Made by a program: the position numbers and the translations under genes. From Chrysaora quinquecirrha (taxonomy: Eukaryota > Cnidaria > Scyphozoa > Semaeostomeae > Pelagiidae), in NCBI GenBank assembly GCA_014526335.1, contig JACTAT010000035.1, positions 1,051,749 through 1,115,748 on the forward strand: a stretch of 64,000 bases of DNA, written 5' to 3'. A model generated the notes under the pieces. It searched no databases. It was given only the letters and a program-made list of their open reading frames with translations, and was not told where the DNA came from. Of the stretch, positions 43,401-53,655 are shown piece after piece. Each line of letters begins with the position of its first letter. Position 1 is the first letter of the stretch.

Positions 43401-46400
43401 TGATGCCGCTGCTTTAGTGAGGTCGAAGGCTCACAACAACATCAGCAACAACAGAATATCAGGTCATTGTCATTTTTTTATTTCTCATCCTGCCTAAATA
43501 AAACTACTGTGTTTTGAAAGTCAGTGAGTTTTTTGGCGAGTTCAAGACTGAGTAAACAAGAAAGGGAAAACCGCCTGTCTTCATTCCTTCACGAGTGTTC
43601 GCTGTCCTCATTTTGCATGTGAACTTGAAATGATTCTCTTATTCTCTTATTTTTGACCTCTGACTACTATTTATTATCGTTGACCTATAATCCACCACCT
43701 CTAGCTTCTGATCTTTGACTATTGAACTCTTAATAATGACCCCTCACCTTGTTTATTCGGCATCCAGATCCACTTCTGATCCCTCACCTATTGCCTCGTG
43801 TATCTGAACTCTAATGATTTCCCTTGTTATTTTTTCCTGTCCTTGATCTTTGGCATTCGAGGTCTTATGGCTGACCTCTGACAAATTTTTGTCAGATTTT
43901 GCCTTTTGTCCATTTGATCTCCTAACTTGATCTGTGCTACCTTATTTGGGACCCCTTGTCCTTTGTTCTCAAGCCTTTGTAGTTTGAACTCTAACCTTTA
44001 AGCTGTGATGTATCACCTATATCCCTGGAATCTTCTCTCTGAATCCTCACCTGTGCCCACTTATTTGTAGCCCCATACTCTTTGATCTCAGGCCTTTGAA
44101 CTTTAACCTTTGTGCTGCGACTTATGACTACAAATAATTGAAAGCTTATATCTGATTTGCGCATCTTACCTGTGACCTTTGATTTTATATTGCAGGATCA
44201 ATCAGTGGAGATACCTCACAGCGAAACATACCTGTCTTTACGGACGCAAGCGTTCTTGATACACTTGCTACCTTGGCAACGGCATCTACACAAATTATCA
44301 CTTCCGGAAGTGACACCATTGGCTCAACTGGGACAAAAACAGCGTCACAACCAAATAGTTCATTGAGACCTAGTTACGTCACAATCCCTGGTATCCAGGC
44401 CCCTGTTCAAATATTACAAGCAAATCCGAATCAGCCCGGGCTGGTTACTCCAAGTCCCGTTGCTTCTGCGCTACCTGCGGGAATGATACAACTGGCATCA
44501 CCTCTCGCGTTCAATATCATGCCTGGTGGAAGGCTACAGGTATGAATCGAACATAGTATTTACTCTTGGGTTTTTCTTTTTCGAAATTTTCGCTCATGAT
44601 GTATTGATATGATCATGACGTAACCACGCTAGCCAATCTCTACACACTAATGTGGTGGATACGCACTGCTATCGTTGTATTTTTGCGTACTGTGGTGGAT
44701 TCGACGAAGTCTTAGAAAAATCTATTGATCAATCAAGAAAAACCACAAAATCCATGACAGTACGCAAGAATAACAAAACATGAAGCATAATAACCCACCA
44801 CAATAATGCTTATCCACCACAGTATGCAATAACCACTGCCACAACAAGCATAATAACCTACCAGAGTAGTGATCATCCACCACAGTGGTAATTTGTTAGC
44901 GTAGTAACTTAGATTTTACTGTTTCTTTTCACAGGTTGGACAACCTGTAGTGTCAGGTGCTCATTTGAACATTCCTGTACAAATGCCTTTACAAACCGCA
45001 GGGCTTCCAGCTGGACATTTCATTGCTGTTAACAATTCAAGCAATACTATTATCAGTCAGCCTGCAGGAACTCTTGGGCAGAGTGTTGCTAAGCAACCTG
45101 TTGTCACGGAGACCTTGTCAAGTCGTCCTACGAGCATTATGTCAGCGGTTAGTAGAATGCTCGACATCATTCGATTTCAACTGTTTTTTATTTGGTTGTT
45201 TGTTCTGGTATGCTTTGTTTGGCTTGGCTTACCTTGGTTTGGCTTAGCTTTGCGTGGCTTAGCTTGTCTTGGCTTGGCGTGGTTAGCTTGGATTGGCTTG
45301 GCGTAGTTAGCTTGAATTGGCTTGGCTTGGCTTAGCTTGGCTTGGCTTGGCTTGGCTTATCTTGGCGTGGCTTAGCTTGGCTTGGCTTGGCTTGGCTTGG
45401 CGTGGCTTGGCTTGGCTTGGCTTGGCGTGGTTAGCTTGGATTGGCTTGGCGTGGTTAGCTTGAATTGGCTTGGCTTTGCTTGGCTTGGTGTCGCTTGGCT
45501 TGGCTTGGCTTGGCGTGGTTAGATTGGATTGGCTTGGCGTGGTTAGCTTGAATTAGCTTGTCTTGGTGTGGCTTAGCTTTACTTCGCCTTGGCTTAGCTT
45601 GGCTTCGCCTCGGCTTGGCTTGGTTAGGATGGATTGGCTTGGCTTGCCTTGGCTTGGCTTGAGTTGGCGTGGCTTAGCTTGGAGTGGCTTGGCTCGGCTT
45701 GATATGACTGTTTGGGATTACTTGTCAATCTATTGTCTTTCTTATAGGCTACCCAAGGTGCGACTGCTGAATTACCACAAGGGAATCTTCCTGTAAACCT
45801 GCCAATTGGATTGGTTAATACGCTTGTTGGTGGCAACGTCTCATTGGCTAATATCCAACCGTTACCTGGCAACACAAGTACAGCACAGTCTGGGGACGCA
45901 AGATTTATTCAGCCTAAAGCAGTACCAGTTACGCAGATTAGTCTACAACACGGAATGGCTCCAGCTCAGCTCGCTCAGGCTATTCAGTATGCAAATATAG
46001 GTCCTGGACTTGCTCCTATACCATTTTTACCCGTTGCGGGACTTGGTGGACTGCAGTTATTACCACAGGTAAAAAATGTTTGGTTTTAGACTCAGTACAC
46101 GACCCGTATTTGTAGTTATTGAACTGAATCGCTGCACGCTCAAACTACTGACCAGAATTAAGTGAACAACAACAGCCGCTCAGTTTAATTCAATTTGAGC
46201 ATAAGTCAAAGTCTTATGTAGCAAGTCTAGGTCTTAGTTTCGTTATCGTGGTCGTAGGCATGTTTGTACAAGGATTTTCACCCTCACGATAAAGACCCTT
46301 TGCAGCGACTTAGGCCCTGATCAAACATTGTTGGTCAAAATTTTAAATTTGTTTAACCCTTTTTTGGCCACGTCATAAACATTGCCTGTCAAACAAGTTT

Positions 46401-49400
46401 TTTGACAAGCAGGTTTTTCAAAACATTTTCCCAAGCAAAACTGTCAGGTAAGTTTTTTGACGTGTCAAAAGGCCAAACATAGCTCATACAGCAAATACCG
46501 ATCTTTTGACCAGAAGTGTTTGATGGAGGCTCCTGCAAAGAGGGCGGTTGTTTCTGTAAACCCTATGTTTTTATTAAGGATTTTCGAAGGGAATTCTAAG
46601 AGACTTGAGTGGTTGATTAGGGCTGTAAAAGGTCGTCAAAATGTTGCCCTTAACTTAAATTATTCCTGCTTCTTGCTCTCTCATCGTCTTCCATCGAAAC
46701 TCTCAAGTTTTCTTTTTTTTTCGTCTCCTAGGTGATACCAACACAACTCTTTAATGCATTGCGAGGATCTTTGCCCCAGGCTCCTCAGTTCCATCCTCAA
46801 CTCGCAAACAATGCGTACACGATTCCAATGTCTCCATTGAATCTCTCGAGCATTTTGCCAACCGCTGCCTCACTGGCCCAACTGCCGTTAGCACAACAGC
46901 AAAGTTTAGCACAGCACTTACAAATTCCTGCAACGCCACAGGTTCACAGCTCCGTCGCCCAATTGTTGCAGCCGTCTCCTAACCAACAGCAAACTTTAGC
47001 GTCCTCGACCCCACAGCCGCTCAATGTGGTAACCCAGAGAATTCTCGAATCGCCCCCTAATCAGCAAATCGTCACACTCCCAGCACAAGGTCACGGCTCC
47101 ATCACCCAACAGTTGCAGCCGTCTGCTAACCAACAACAGCCAGCAGCCTCGACCCAACAGTCGCTCAATGTTGTGACCCAGCGTATTATCGAATCACCCT
47201 CACAGCAACAAATCGTGACATTAGCCCCGCAAATTGATGGTCCACTCCTTCAGCAGACTACATCAAATCATCAAGATTCTGGGACACTGTCCCAACGTGT
47301 CCTTGGCACTCAACCGCAGATTGTATTTGGACCTGGTCATCTGACGCAGCGTGTTCTTGGCTCGCCGACTCAGGAGCCGACTGTCTCTCAACAAATGGTC
47401 TCTTTGGGACAAGAGGTCCAAGACGTATTCGGCCCAACCCGATCTGACACTCTCGAACAGCGAATCCATAGTTCACCGACCCAGCAGCCAATTGTCTCTC
47501 AAATTGTCTCTTTGGGACAAGAGGTTCAAGATGTATTCGGCTCAACCCGATCTGACACTCTTGAGCAGCGACTCCATGGTTCACCGACCCAGCAGACAGT
47601 TGTCTCTCAACCAATGGTCTCTTTGGACCAAGAAGTCCAAGACGTATTAGGCCCAACACGACCTGACATTCTAGAGCAGCGAGTCGTTGGTTCACCGACC
47701 CAGCAGCTCAATATCTCCTTAGGACAAGAAGATCGAAACTCAATAAATCAGTCTAGCAATTTTGTACAGCATGTGTCACCAACTCAGCAGGAAACTGTGT
47801 CCTTCGGAAACGAGGCCAAGGCTGCAGTTAACCACACACAGCCTGGTAGTTTGACAGAACGTGTTCTTCCTTCTTCCATTCAGCAGCAACTAATTTCTTC
47901 GGGACAAGAGGCCCAAAGCCCGTTAGACCAAAGCAGACCTGATTCATTGGCTCAGCGTTTACTGGGTTCTTCTCCCTCGGACCACACTGTCTCTTCGGGA
48001 CCAGAGGTCCAAAGCTTGTTAGACGAAAGCAGATCTGGTCCACTGGCACAACATGTTCTCGGCTCCTCTTCCCCTGAGCAGACTGTCTCATTGGGACAAG
48101 AAATTCAGCGTACATTGAACGAGACAAAGCCACGCAGTTTTGCGGAAGACGTCCTTAGTTCCACTACTGAGCATCAAATGGTCTCTATGGGACAAGAAGT
48201 AGAGAGTACGTTAGTTCAATCTCAGCCTGACGGTTTGGCAAGAGGCGTTCTTCCGTCTCCAACCCAACAACCAACCTTTACCTCAGAGCAGGATGTACAG
48301 GACCCATTGAACCAAACTCGAAATGGCAATATTGATCAATATGCCCTTGGGTCTCCAGCACAAGACGTGCAGAGTACGTTGAACCAATCTGACACCTTTT
48401 CCCGGCATATGCTTACTTCTTCCACTCAGCAACCGGAAATCTCCCTGCAGCAAGAGATACAAGACCCACTGAACCGACCTCAAACTGACACTTTCGACCA
48501 GCGTGTCCTTGGATCTCCGGCCCAAGACATCCAGAGTACGTTGAACCAATCCGACACCTTGTCACAACACATCCTTGCCACTTCCACTCAACAATCAGAA
48601 GTGTCCTTGCAACAAGACCCACAAAACCCACTGCTCCAACCTCATAGTAACACTTTTGACCAGCGTGCCCTTGGTTCTCCGGCCCAAGATGTCCAAATCA
48701 CATTAGCTGAAGCTAGTACCTTGGCACAAAGTGTCTTTTGCTCCGCAAGTGAATCACCAATCGTCACACTGGCTCAGAATATAATAACATCTTCTATGCA
48801 ACCGGAAAGCGATGTCATGACGAAACAAACCCTAAATTCATCGACTGAGGATTTCAGTGATTCCCCAAATACACAGGCGTTTATAGACACTTTTGCCCAG
48901 CCACCCACATCTGAGCAACATGTGAGTTCCACCATTGATCCTGAGTTGTCGTTATCGCCTGCTAACTTTAATAGACGCTTCCGCAAAAGATGGCCGCCGT
49001 TTTTTGCCTACTGTTTTCATTAAGGATCTTCGAAAGGAATTCTGGGAATAATTTCCTTAGTTACGTATTTTACATAGCTGCAGACGTTGAATTCGTAGCT
49101 AAGGAAATTATTCCCAGAATTCCTTCGTAAAACCTTATGAAAAACAATGGGTTGACAGAAACGGCGGCCATCTTTTGCGGAAACCTCTATTGTGAGCACT
49201 TTTGGCCAAGGACTTGCCTCGACTTGACTTGACTTTATTTGACTTGACTTGACTTGACTTGGCTTGACTTAATTTTGCGTTTCATTGCTTGACTTGACTT
49301 GACTTGACCTGATCTGACCTTACCTGACTTTTATTTTCTTATGTTCTTTTATTTTCTTTTATTTTACTTGACTTGCCTTAACTTGACTTTATTTTATTTT

Positions 49401-49742
49401 ATTTCCCTTGATCTATTTTCATTGATGATGACTGATTGATTGATTTGTTCATTTATTTTACCTTTAATTAATTTCAGATAATTCTTTGCCTGTGTCACAA
49501 CCAGAAGAATCTCCGAGTTCAACGTCTGATTCTGGAAGTCAAGTTCTGCCTCATTTGCAGCAACTTGTGTACAAGCAATTGCAAGATCAATCACAAGTTG
49601 CCGAGGTAATCTCGCTAATTATAGTTGACTACTTAACTAAATAACGGATTACCTGACTAATTGAATTGACTATCTATCTAATTAACTAACTACCTAAATG
49701 ACTAACTGACTACCTAACTAACTAACTAACTAACTAACTAAA

Positions 49743-49773
<31 letters not shown>

Positions 49774-49960
49774 CTGACTACCTAACTAACTGACTATCAA
49801 ACTAACTAACTAGCTAACTAACTAACAGACTAACTAACTAATTGACTAACTGACTAACTGATTAACTGACTAACTAACTAACTAACTTATTATCTGACTA
49901 CCTAACTAACTGACTATCAAACTGACTAACTAGCTAACTAACTAACTAACTGACTGAATG

Positions 49961-49995
<35 letters not shown>

Positions 49996-50136
49996 GACTG
50001 ACCAACAGACTAACTAACTAATTGACTAACTGACTAACTGATTAAATGACTAACTAACTAACTAACTTATTATCTGACTACCTAACTAACTGACTATCAA
50101 ACTAACTAACTAGCTAGCTAACTAACTGACTGACTG

Positions 50137-50175
<39 letters not shown>

Positions 50176-50867
50176 GACTAACTGACTAACTAACTAACTA
50201 ACTAACTGACTAACTGACTAACTAACTAAGTAACTAACTAACTAACTAACTGACTAACTAACTAACTAACTAGCTAACTAATTAACAGACTAACTAGCTA
50301 ATTGACTATCAAACTAACTAACTAGCTAACTAACTAACTAACTGAATGACTGACTGACTAACTAACTAACTAACTAACTGACTGACCAACAGACTAACTA
50401 ACTAATTGACTAACTGACTAACTGATTAACTGACTAACTAACTAACTAACTTATTATCTGACTATCAAACTAACTAACTAGCTAGCTAACTAACTAACTG
50501 ACTGACTGCTGACTGACTAACTAACTAACTAACTGACTGACTGACTGACTAACTTTCTAACTAACTAACTAACTAACTAACTAACTGACTAACTAACTAA
50601 CTAACTATCTGACTACCTAACTAACTTACTATCAATCTAACTAGCTAACTAACTAACAGACTAACTTACTAATTGACTAACTAACTAACTGATTAATTGA
50701 CTAACTAACTAACTAACTTGTTATCTGAATACCTAACTAACTGACTATCAAACTAACTAACTAGCTAACTAACTAACTGACTGACTGACTAACTAACTAA
50801 CTAACTAACTGACTGACTAACTGACTAACTAACTAAGTAACTAACTAGCTAACTAACTTAATGACTG

Positions 50868-50902
<35 letters not shown>

Positions 50903-51123
50903 GACTGACCAACAGACAAACTAACTAATTGACTAACTGACTAACTGATTAAATGACTAACTAACTAACTAACTTATTATCTGACTACCTAACTAACTGA
51001 CTATCAAACTAACTAACTAGCTAGCTAACTAACTGACTGACTGACTAACTAACTAACTAACTAACTGACTGACTAACTGACTAACTAACTAAGTAACTAA
51101 CTAGCTAACTAACTTAATGACTG

Positions 51124-51182
<59 letters not shown>

Positions 51183-51247
51183 GACTGACTGACTGACTGC
51201 CTAGCTGACAAACTGACTAACTAACTAACTATCTGACTAACTAACTT

Positions 51248-51279
<32 letters not shown>

Positions 51280-51359
51280 CCTAACTGACTTGCTAACTTA
51301 TGAACTAACTAACTAACTAACACTAACTAACTAGCTGACTACCTAACTAACTAACTATC

Positions 51360-51416
<57 letters not shown>

Positions 51417-53655
51417 TACTAACTAACTGACTGACTACCTAACTAACTAACTAACTAGCTAGCTAACTAGCTGATTGACTAGCTAGCTAGATGTTTTGCT
51501 TTTTTTATAACTAGAGAGCTATTGTCTCGCGTCCACGGCATGGCAATATTTCTTATGGCGGATTACCGCGACGAGGTAATTTTTCAACGGTTTCGCGGCT
51601 TCTGGCCCCTATATAATAGGCCTACTTTTCTATAGGGAAGCTAGCTTTTCTCGAACTTCCTGTTTCCTGCTCTTAAAAGTTAAAAAGCATATTTTACTTT
51701 TCAGAGTCCTAACACTGCCGTTACAGACCAGTTAAGCACAATCGAAGCCGAAGACGATAGCAATAAAGACGAAAACCGACCAAAAACTCGTATATCACAA
51801 GAAATAACTGAAGAAGGTTCTGAATCAACTGATGAACAGACACGACAGCATGCGACCGAAGACGGACAACAAGTGGATTTGCTAAGGTTTGTATGTAACG
51901 TCATTGTAACTAGTTTGGGGCCTCTTTGACCTGGAAATCTGGTGATCTTGTGGGGAAACAGCCGCTAAAAGATGCTTTAAAGGCCTGGCTAAACTAGGAG
52001 ACATGTCGCGCGTGGCATGTCCCCTTGATGTCTCCCAGTTTAGCCAGCTCGGAAACTTTGTAGCGCACGACAGAATTTGTAGCGAGAGACACGCAAACTT
52101 TTCTGGTTGGCCACAGGTTGTCTCCTCGGCTCGGAGGACATGTTGCTTTCTTGCTTGTTGCTCGAATTTTAGCCAATCATGGTAGATATGACGAATACAT
52201 ATCGCTTACGCATCATGTCTCCTAGTTTGGCCACAGCTTTAAGACTCTTGCGCTTAGGACAACATTTTCCCACGTTTTTTTCTGTGCCTCTATCCTTTGT
52301 TTGATGCAGTGAGAGAGACAGACAACATAAGGCAAAACTAGAGCGCCTATGCCTTGATAGAAATTATTTCGAATTTGCTGCGACTACTTTCTATCATTCT
52401 ACGGAGTCCTTCTAGATTTAACATATATCATTTTAGTTGTCTGTATATAAGGCTCTACATAGCCGAAACACAAGAAAGTCAAACGAAAGGAGAGCCTTCT
52501 GCTTTTGAATTACTCGGCGATTTCATTGAGCTCAAACGTCGTTGGCTCCATGTTCATGCAGCTCTAGTTCAAATCCCACCTACTGTATTATAGCACTTGT
52601 AGAAAAACCCATTCTGTTACATAGGCATTAACTAATAGCCAGAACTTCACTTTACGATCTTTTCCGTAAACGCTCTATTTAGCCCCCCGGGGGGGGGCTT
52701 ATTTCATTTTGGAAGTTTTTGAGGGGGACTTATTAGAGAGGGGGGCTTATTAGAGAATGGGTGGTTGATAAATTATTTAGCATATTTTGTTCTTTAGTTG
52801 TCAGGACGAATGATACAGACTTTAAAAATGAACTTTATTATAAAGTATAAACCTTCGATCACATGACATTCGTAGTACCTAAGTAGTTATTAGTTGTTTG
52901 AGATGCAAGTTTAGGATATCAAACACGTTACAACTTAATTTCAGTCAATTTCGTACCTTTACTACGGAACATTCAAGTGGCCAAAATAAGAGGGGGGAGT
53001 AGGGGCAAAATAGAGAGTTGGGGCTTATTTCAAATTTTCACTTGAAAAGGGGGGCTAAATATAGAGGGGAGCGGAAAAGAGAGAGGAGGCTTAATAGAGC
53101 TTTTACGGTAAGCGACCTTGTGGACTATGGGCGCTTGGTGCTTATCGCATCATTTATAGGAGTGTTTGATTTTTGCTTGAATCTTACCGAATTCAGACCT
53201 GGCAGATAGTTGGGTGGCCTTGAAATACGCCCTATGTGTACATTGTTTCCTTTTCTCCCGTATAGACTTATTACCTGAGCCCCAGTTATTGGTCATGAAA
53301 CCGAGGCTAAAACTAAAATGAGATCGCTAAAACAGGTGTCGGGGTGGTGGAGGAGCGATAACTAAAGACTCAAGCAATATGTCTATCATCCAGACTGATT
53401 TTGCTTCTTTTAGTCGTAATTTTACTTATTTGTAGATTTCTGGAGCCTTCGACAACAACCGAGGAACATCCACAAGAGGGCCTTGGTGACTTGAAAACAC
53501 AATCAAATGAAGAGGTTAATCAATTAGAAACTCAGAACGAAAAAGATGAACTCAAAACAACAGAAGAAGAAATAGTTTTAAATGAAGAAGAGCTATGTGA
53601 AGCTGGTAACCCCCCGACTGATGCTCTAAAACAAGCTGACGATGAGCAAATTTAA
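36954..53655 (+). CDS. GABPB1: GABPB, GA-binding protein beta subunit with an enlarged Q-rich region
   Basis: Exons: 36954-37073, 37781-37879, 38817-38915, 39161-39259, 40531-40608, 41508-41538, 41972-42073, 43271-43462, 44196-44539, 44935-45147, 45748-46068, 46732-about 48970, 49478-49605, 51705-51886, and a last exon, perhaps 53436-53655. Phases agree up to exon 12. The start [20 protein letters not shown], then [13 protein letters not shown] and [13 protein letters not shown], match the GABPB N terminus. Ankyrin repeats 2-4 are each one 99-nt exon. Exons 7-8 hold basic NLS-like SRKRARTRK and KQARLIVEE, and exon 9 has [10 protein letters not shown] as in vertebrates. GABPB pairs with the ETS protein GABPA through the ankyrin repeats and activates transcription; known for the family. 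The protein would exceed 1400 residues against about 400 in vertebrates. The leucine-zipper end is not recognised, and the last exon is uncertain. Confidence 0.85.
37280..37600. repeat. (GATT)n array in GABPB intron 1
   Basis: Degenerate GATT and GAGTGATTGATT units. The minus-strand open frame rich in Asn, Gln and Ser is compositional. Confidence 0.85.
38055..38095 (-). ncRNA. Hammerhead ribozyme, intact core
   Basis: On the minus strand: CTGAAGA (the CUGANGA box), stem II GTCTG/CAGAC closed by a CGTGAA loop, then GAAA. A minimal stem III follows (AC, loop TA, GT), then the cleavage base C in GTC. All core residues are present. Stem I starts with two good pairs (GC/GC) and then one mismatch. 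Very short stem III is typical of Penelope-element and retrozyme hammerheads, which often need a dimer to cleave. Confidence 0.75.
38178..38217 (+). ncRNA. Hammerhead ribozyme, core broken at G12
   Basis: Same layout on the plus strand: CTGAAGA at 38184-38190, stem II 38191-38195 with 38202-38206, stem III with loop TA, and GTC ending at 38216. The position after stem II is A (38207) where the catalytic G12 is expected. That change should abolish cleavage. Stem I is better than in the other arm (GACGC with GCGTT). Confidence 0.7.
39485..39745. repeat. (AACT)n array in GABPB intron 4
   Basis: Imperfect AACT units on the plus strand. The reverse-complementary array lies 160 bp downstream in the same intron. 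A short (GTTT)n stretch at 39270-39327 precedes it. Confidence 0.9.
39905..40475. repeat. (TTAG)n array in GABPB intron 4
   Basis: TTAG/GTAA units, with a pure AAGT run near 40085-40130 and long pure TTAG runs at 40200-40440. It is complementary to the preceding AACT array and ends about 55 bp before the exon 5 acceptor. Confidence 0.9.
40640..40870. repeat. Hairpin-type dispersed repeat
   Basis: TTTTTAGTCAAATAATCAAA at the left and GTTGCCAAACGTTCGAACAT at the right resemble other family members. In GABPB intron 5. Confidence 0.6.
40930..41355. repeat. (CTT)n microsatellite in GABPB intron 5
   Basis: A perfect CTT run of about 120 bp near 41110-41225 is flanked by CTTTCTT variants. Long Ser-, Leu- and Lys-rich open frames on both strands are by-products. 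Confidence 0.95.
41690..41760. mobile_element. Fragment of palindromic MITE family C
   Basis: GTGACAAGCCATTGGTATTT, CATGACAACGTTTCAGGACA and ATCCGTCTCTCATCAT match the inner arms of the copies at 16715 and 20765. Confidence 0.6.
42290..42910. repeat. Tandem units of about 120 bp in GABPB intron 7
   Basis: Five units share GATAAAGCTGAGATAAGTCT, TTTATGTTTCATACATCTGC and TATCAAGGTATATG. Units 2 and 3 are nearly identical; the outer ones diverge. Confidence 0.85.
42911..43270. other. Rest of GABPB intron 7
   Basis: No repeat or gene recognised. It ends in the acceptor before exon 8. Confidence 0.5.
43463..44195. other. GABPB intron 8
   Basis: Loose CCTTTGACCTC-like words recur (TGATCTTTG, CTTTGAACTC, TGACCTCTG). 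This suggests an old, decayed short tandem repeat. No gene. Confidence 0.5.
44630..44905. mobile_element. Inverted-repeat element in GABPB intron 9
   Basis: The left end ACCACGCTAGCCAATCTC with AATGTGGTGGATAC is mirrored by ATCCACCACAGTGGTAATTT and GTTAGCGTAGTAACTTA. Internal GTGGTGGAT/ATCCACCAC words give several alternative hairpins. Confidence 0.6.
45218..45712. repeat. (GGCTT)n array in GABPB intron 10
   Basis: Pentanucleotide GGCTT with GGCGT and TTAGC variants, including a longer unit with GGCGTGGTTAGCTTG repeated at least five times. It reaches almost to the exon 11 acceptor. Confidence 0.9.
46310..46490. repeat. Hairpin-type dispersed repeat in GABPB intron 11
   Basis: It starts TTAGGCCCTGATCAAACATT and contains GGCCACGTCATAAACATTGC; the right end is AAAAGGCCAAACATAG. 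Confidence 0.65.
46732..48973 (+). CDS. GABPB1: GABPB exon 12, giant Gln/Ser/Thr-rich repeat exon
   Basis: The frame is open from the acceptor (phase 0, codons GTG ATA CCA) for over 740 codons. It encodes degenerate repeats of about 30-40 residues built on [14 protein letters not shown], a spacer, then DTLEQRVLGS. The copies near 47400, 47510 and 47620 are closest to one another. Predicted to be disordered, low in aromatic residues and without Cys clusters. It lies in the region that in vertebrate GABPB is the transactivation part. Vertebrate proteins lack such an extension. The 3' border is unclear: a perfect donor GTGAGT at 48922 is in the wrong phase for exon 13, and another (GTGAGC, 49192) lies just beyond an inserted element. 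Confidence 0.75.
48974..49187. mobile_element. MITE at the 3' end of GABPB exon 12
   Basis: Terminal inverted repeats are GACGCTTCCGCAAAAGATGG with CCGCCGTTT at the left, and AAACGGCGG with CCATCTTTTGCGGAAACCTC at the right. TA lies at both outer edges. Inner arms AATTCTGGGAATAATTTCCT and AGGAAATTATTCCCAGAATT are perfect complements. The exon 12 frame runs into it and stops at TAA 49021-49023. Confidence 0.85.
49200..49420. repeat. (GACTT)n array
   Basis: Pentanucleotide GACTT, degenerating to TTATTTTATTTT, in GABPB intron 12. It begins a few bases after the candidate donor at 49192. Confidence 0.9.
49625..51490. repeat. (AACT)n array of 1.9 kb with higher-order structure
   Basis: AACT/GACT units fill most of GABPB intron 13. 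A longer block containing TTATTATCTGACTACCTAAC and GACTATCAAACTAACTAACT recurs at about 49886, 50067, 50450, 50709 and 50972. It starts about 20 bp after the donor at 49606. Confidence 0.95.
51975..52244. mobile_element. MITE with long inverted ends
   Basis: The left end GGCTAAACTAGGAGACATG is mirrored by CATGTCTCCTAGTTTGGCC. Inner words GGCATGTCC and GGACATGTT, and GTCTCCCAGTTTAGCC, repeat the ends. In the GABPB intron after exon 14. Confidence 0.85.
52310..52593 (+). other. Two alternative last-exon candidates of GABPB
   Basis: Exon 14 ends in phase 2. Segment 52310-52415 (acceptor TTGATGCAG) fits that phase, reads [19 protein letters not shown] and stops at TAG. Segment 52437-52593 (acceptor ATTTTAG) also fits and ends [20 protein letters not shown] plus nine residues. 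The first has a basic, possibly helical start. Neither matches the GABPB leucine zipper that I know. A third candidate is 53436-53655, acidic and Glu-rich. Confidence 0.35.
52662..53110. mobile_element. GGGGGCTTA element, fuller copy
   Basis: The left end TTCCGTAAACGCTCTATTTA and right end TTAATAGAGCTTTTACGG are inverted repeats. The interior has GGGGGCTTATTAGAGA units and TTTCAAATTTTCACTTGA. Related to 9950-10095, and in its inner units to the satellite at 32080-34515. Confidence 0.75.
53264..53390. mobile_element. Small inverted-repeat element, copy 2
   Basis: ATAGACTTATTACCTGAGCC and CAGTTATTG at the left pair with GCGATAACTAAAGACTCAAG and AATATGTCTAT at the right. Same family as 15885-16017. 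It ends about 45 bp before the candidate last GABPB exon. Confidence 0.7.

Noticed and set aside
47258..48631. Minus-strand frames within GABPB exon 12
   Set aside because: Shadows of the repetitive coding exon on the plus strand.
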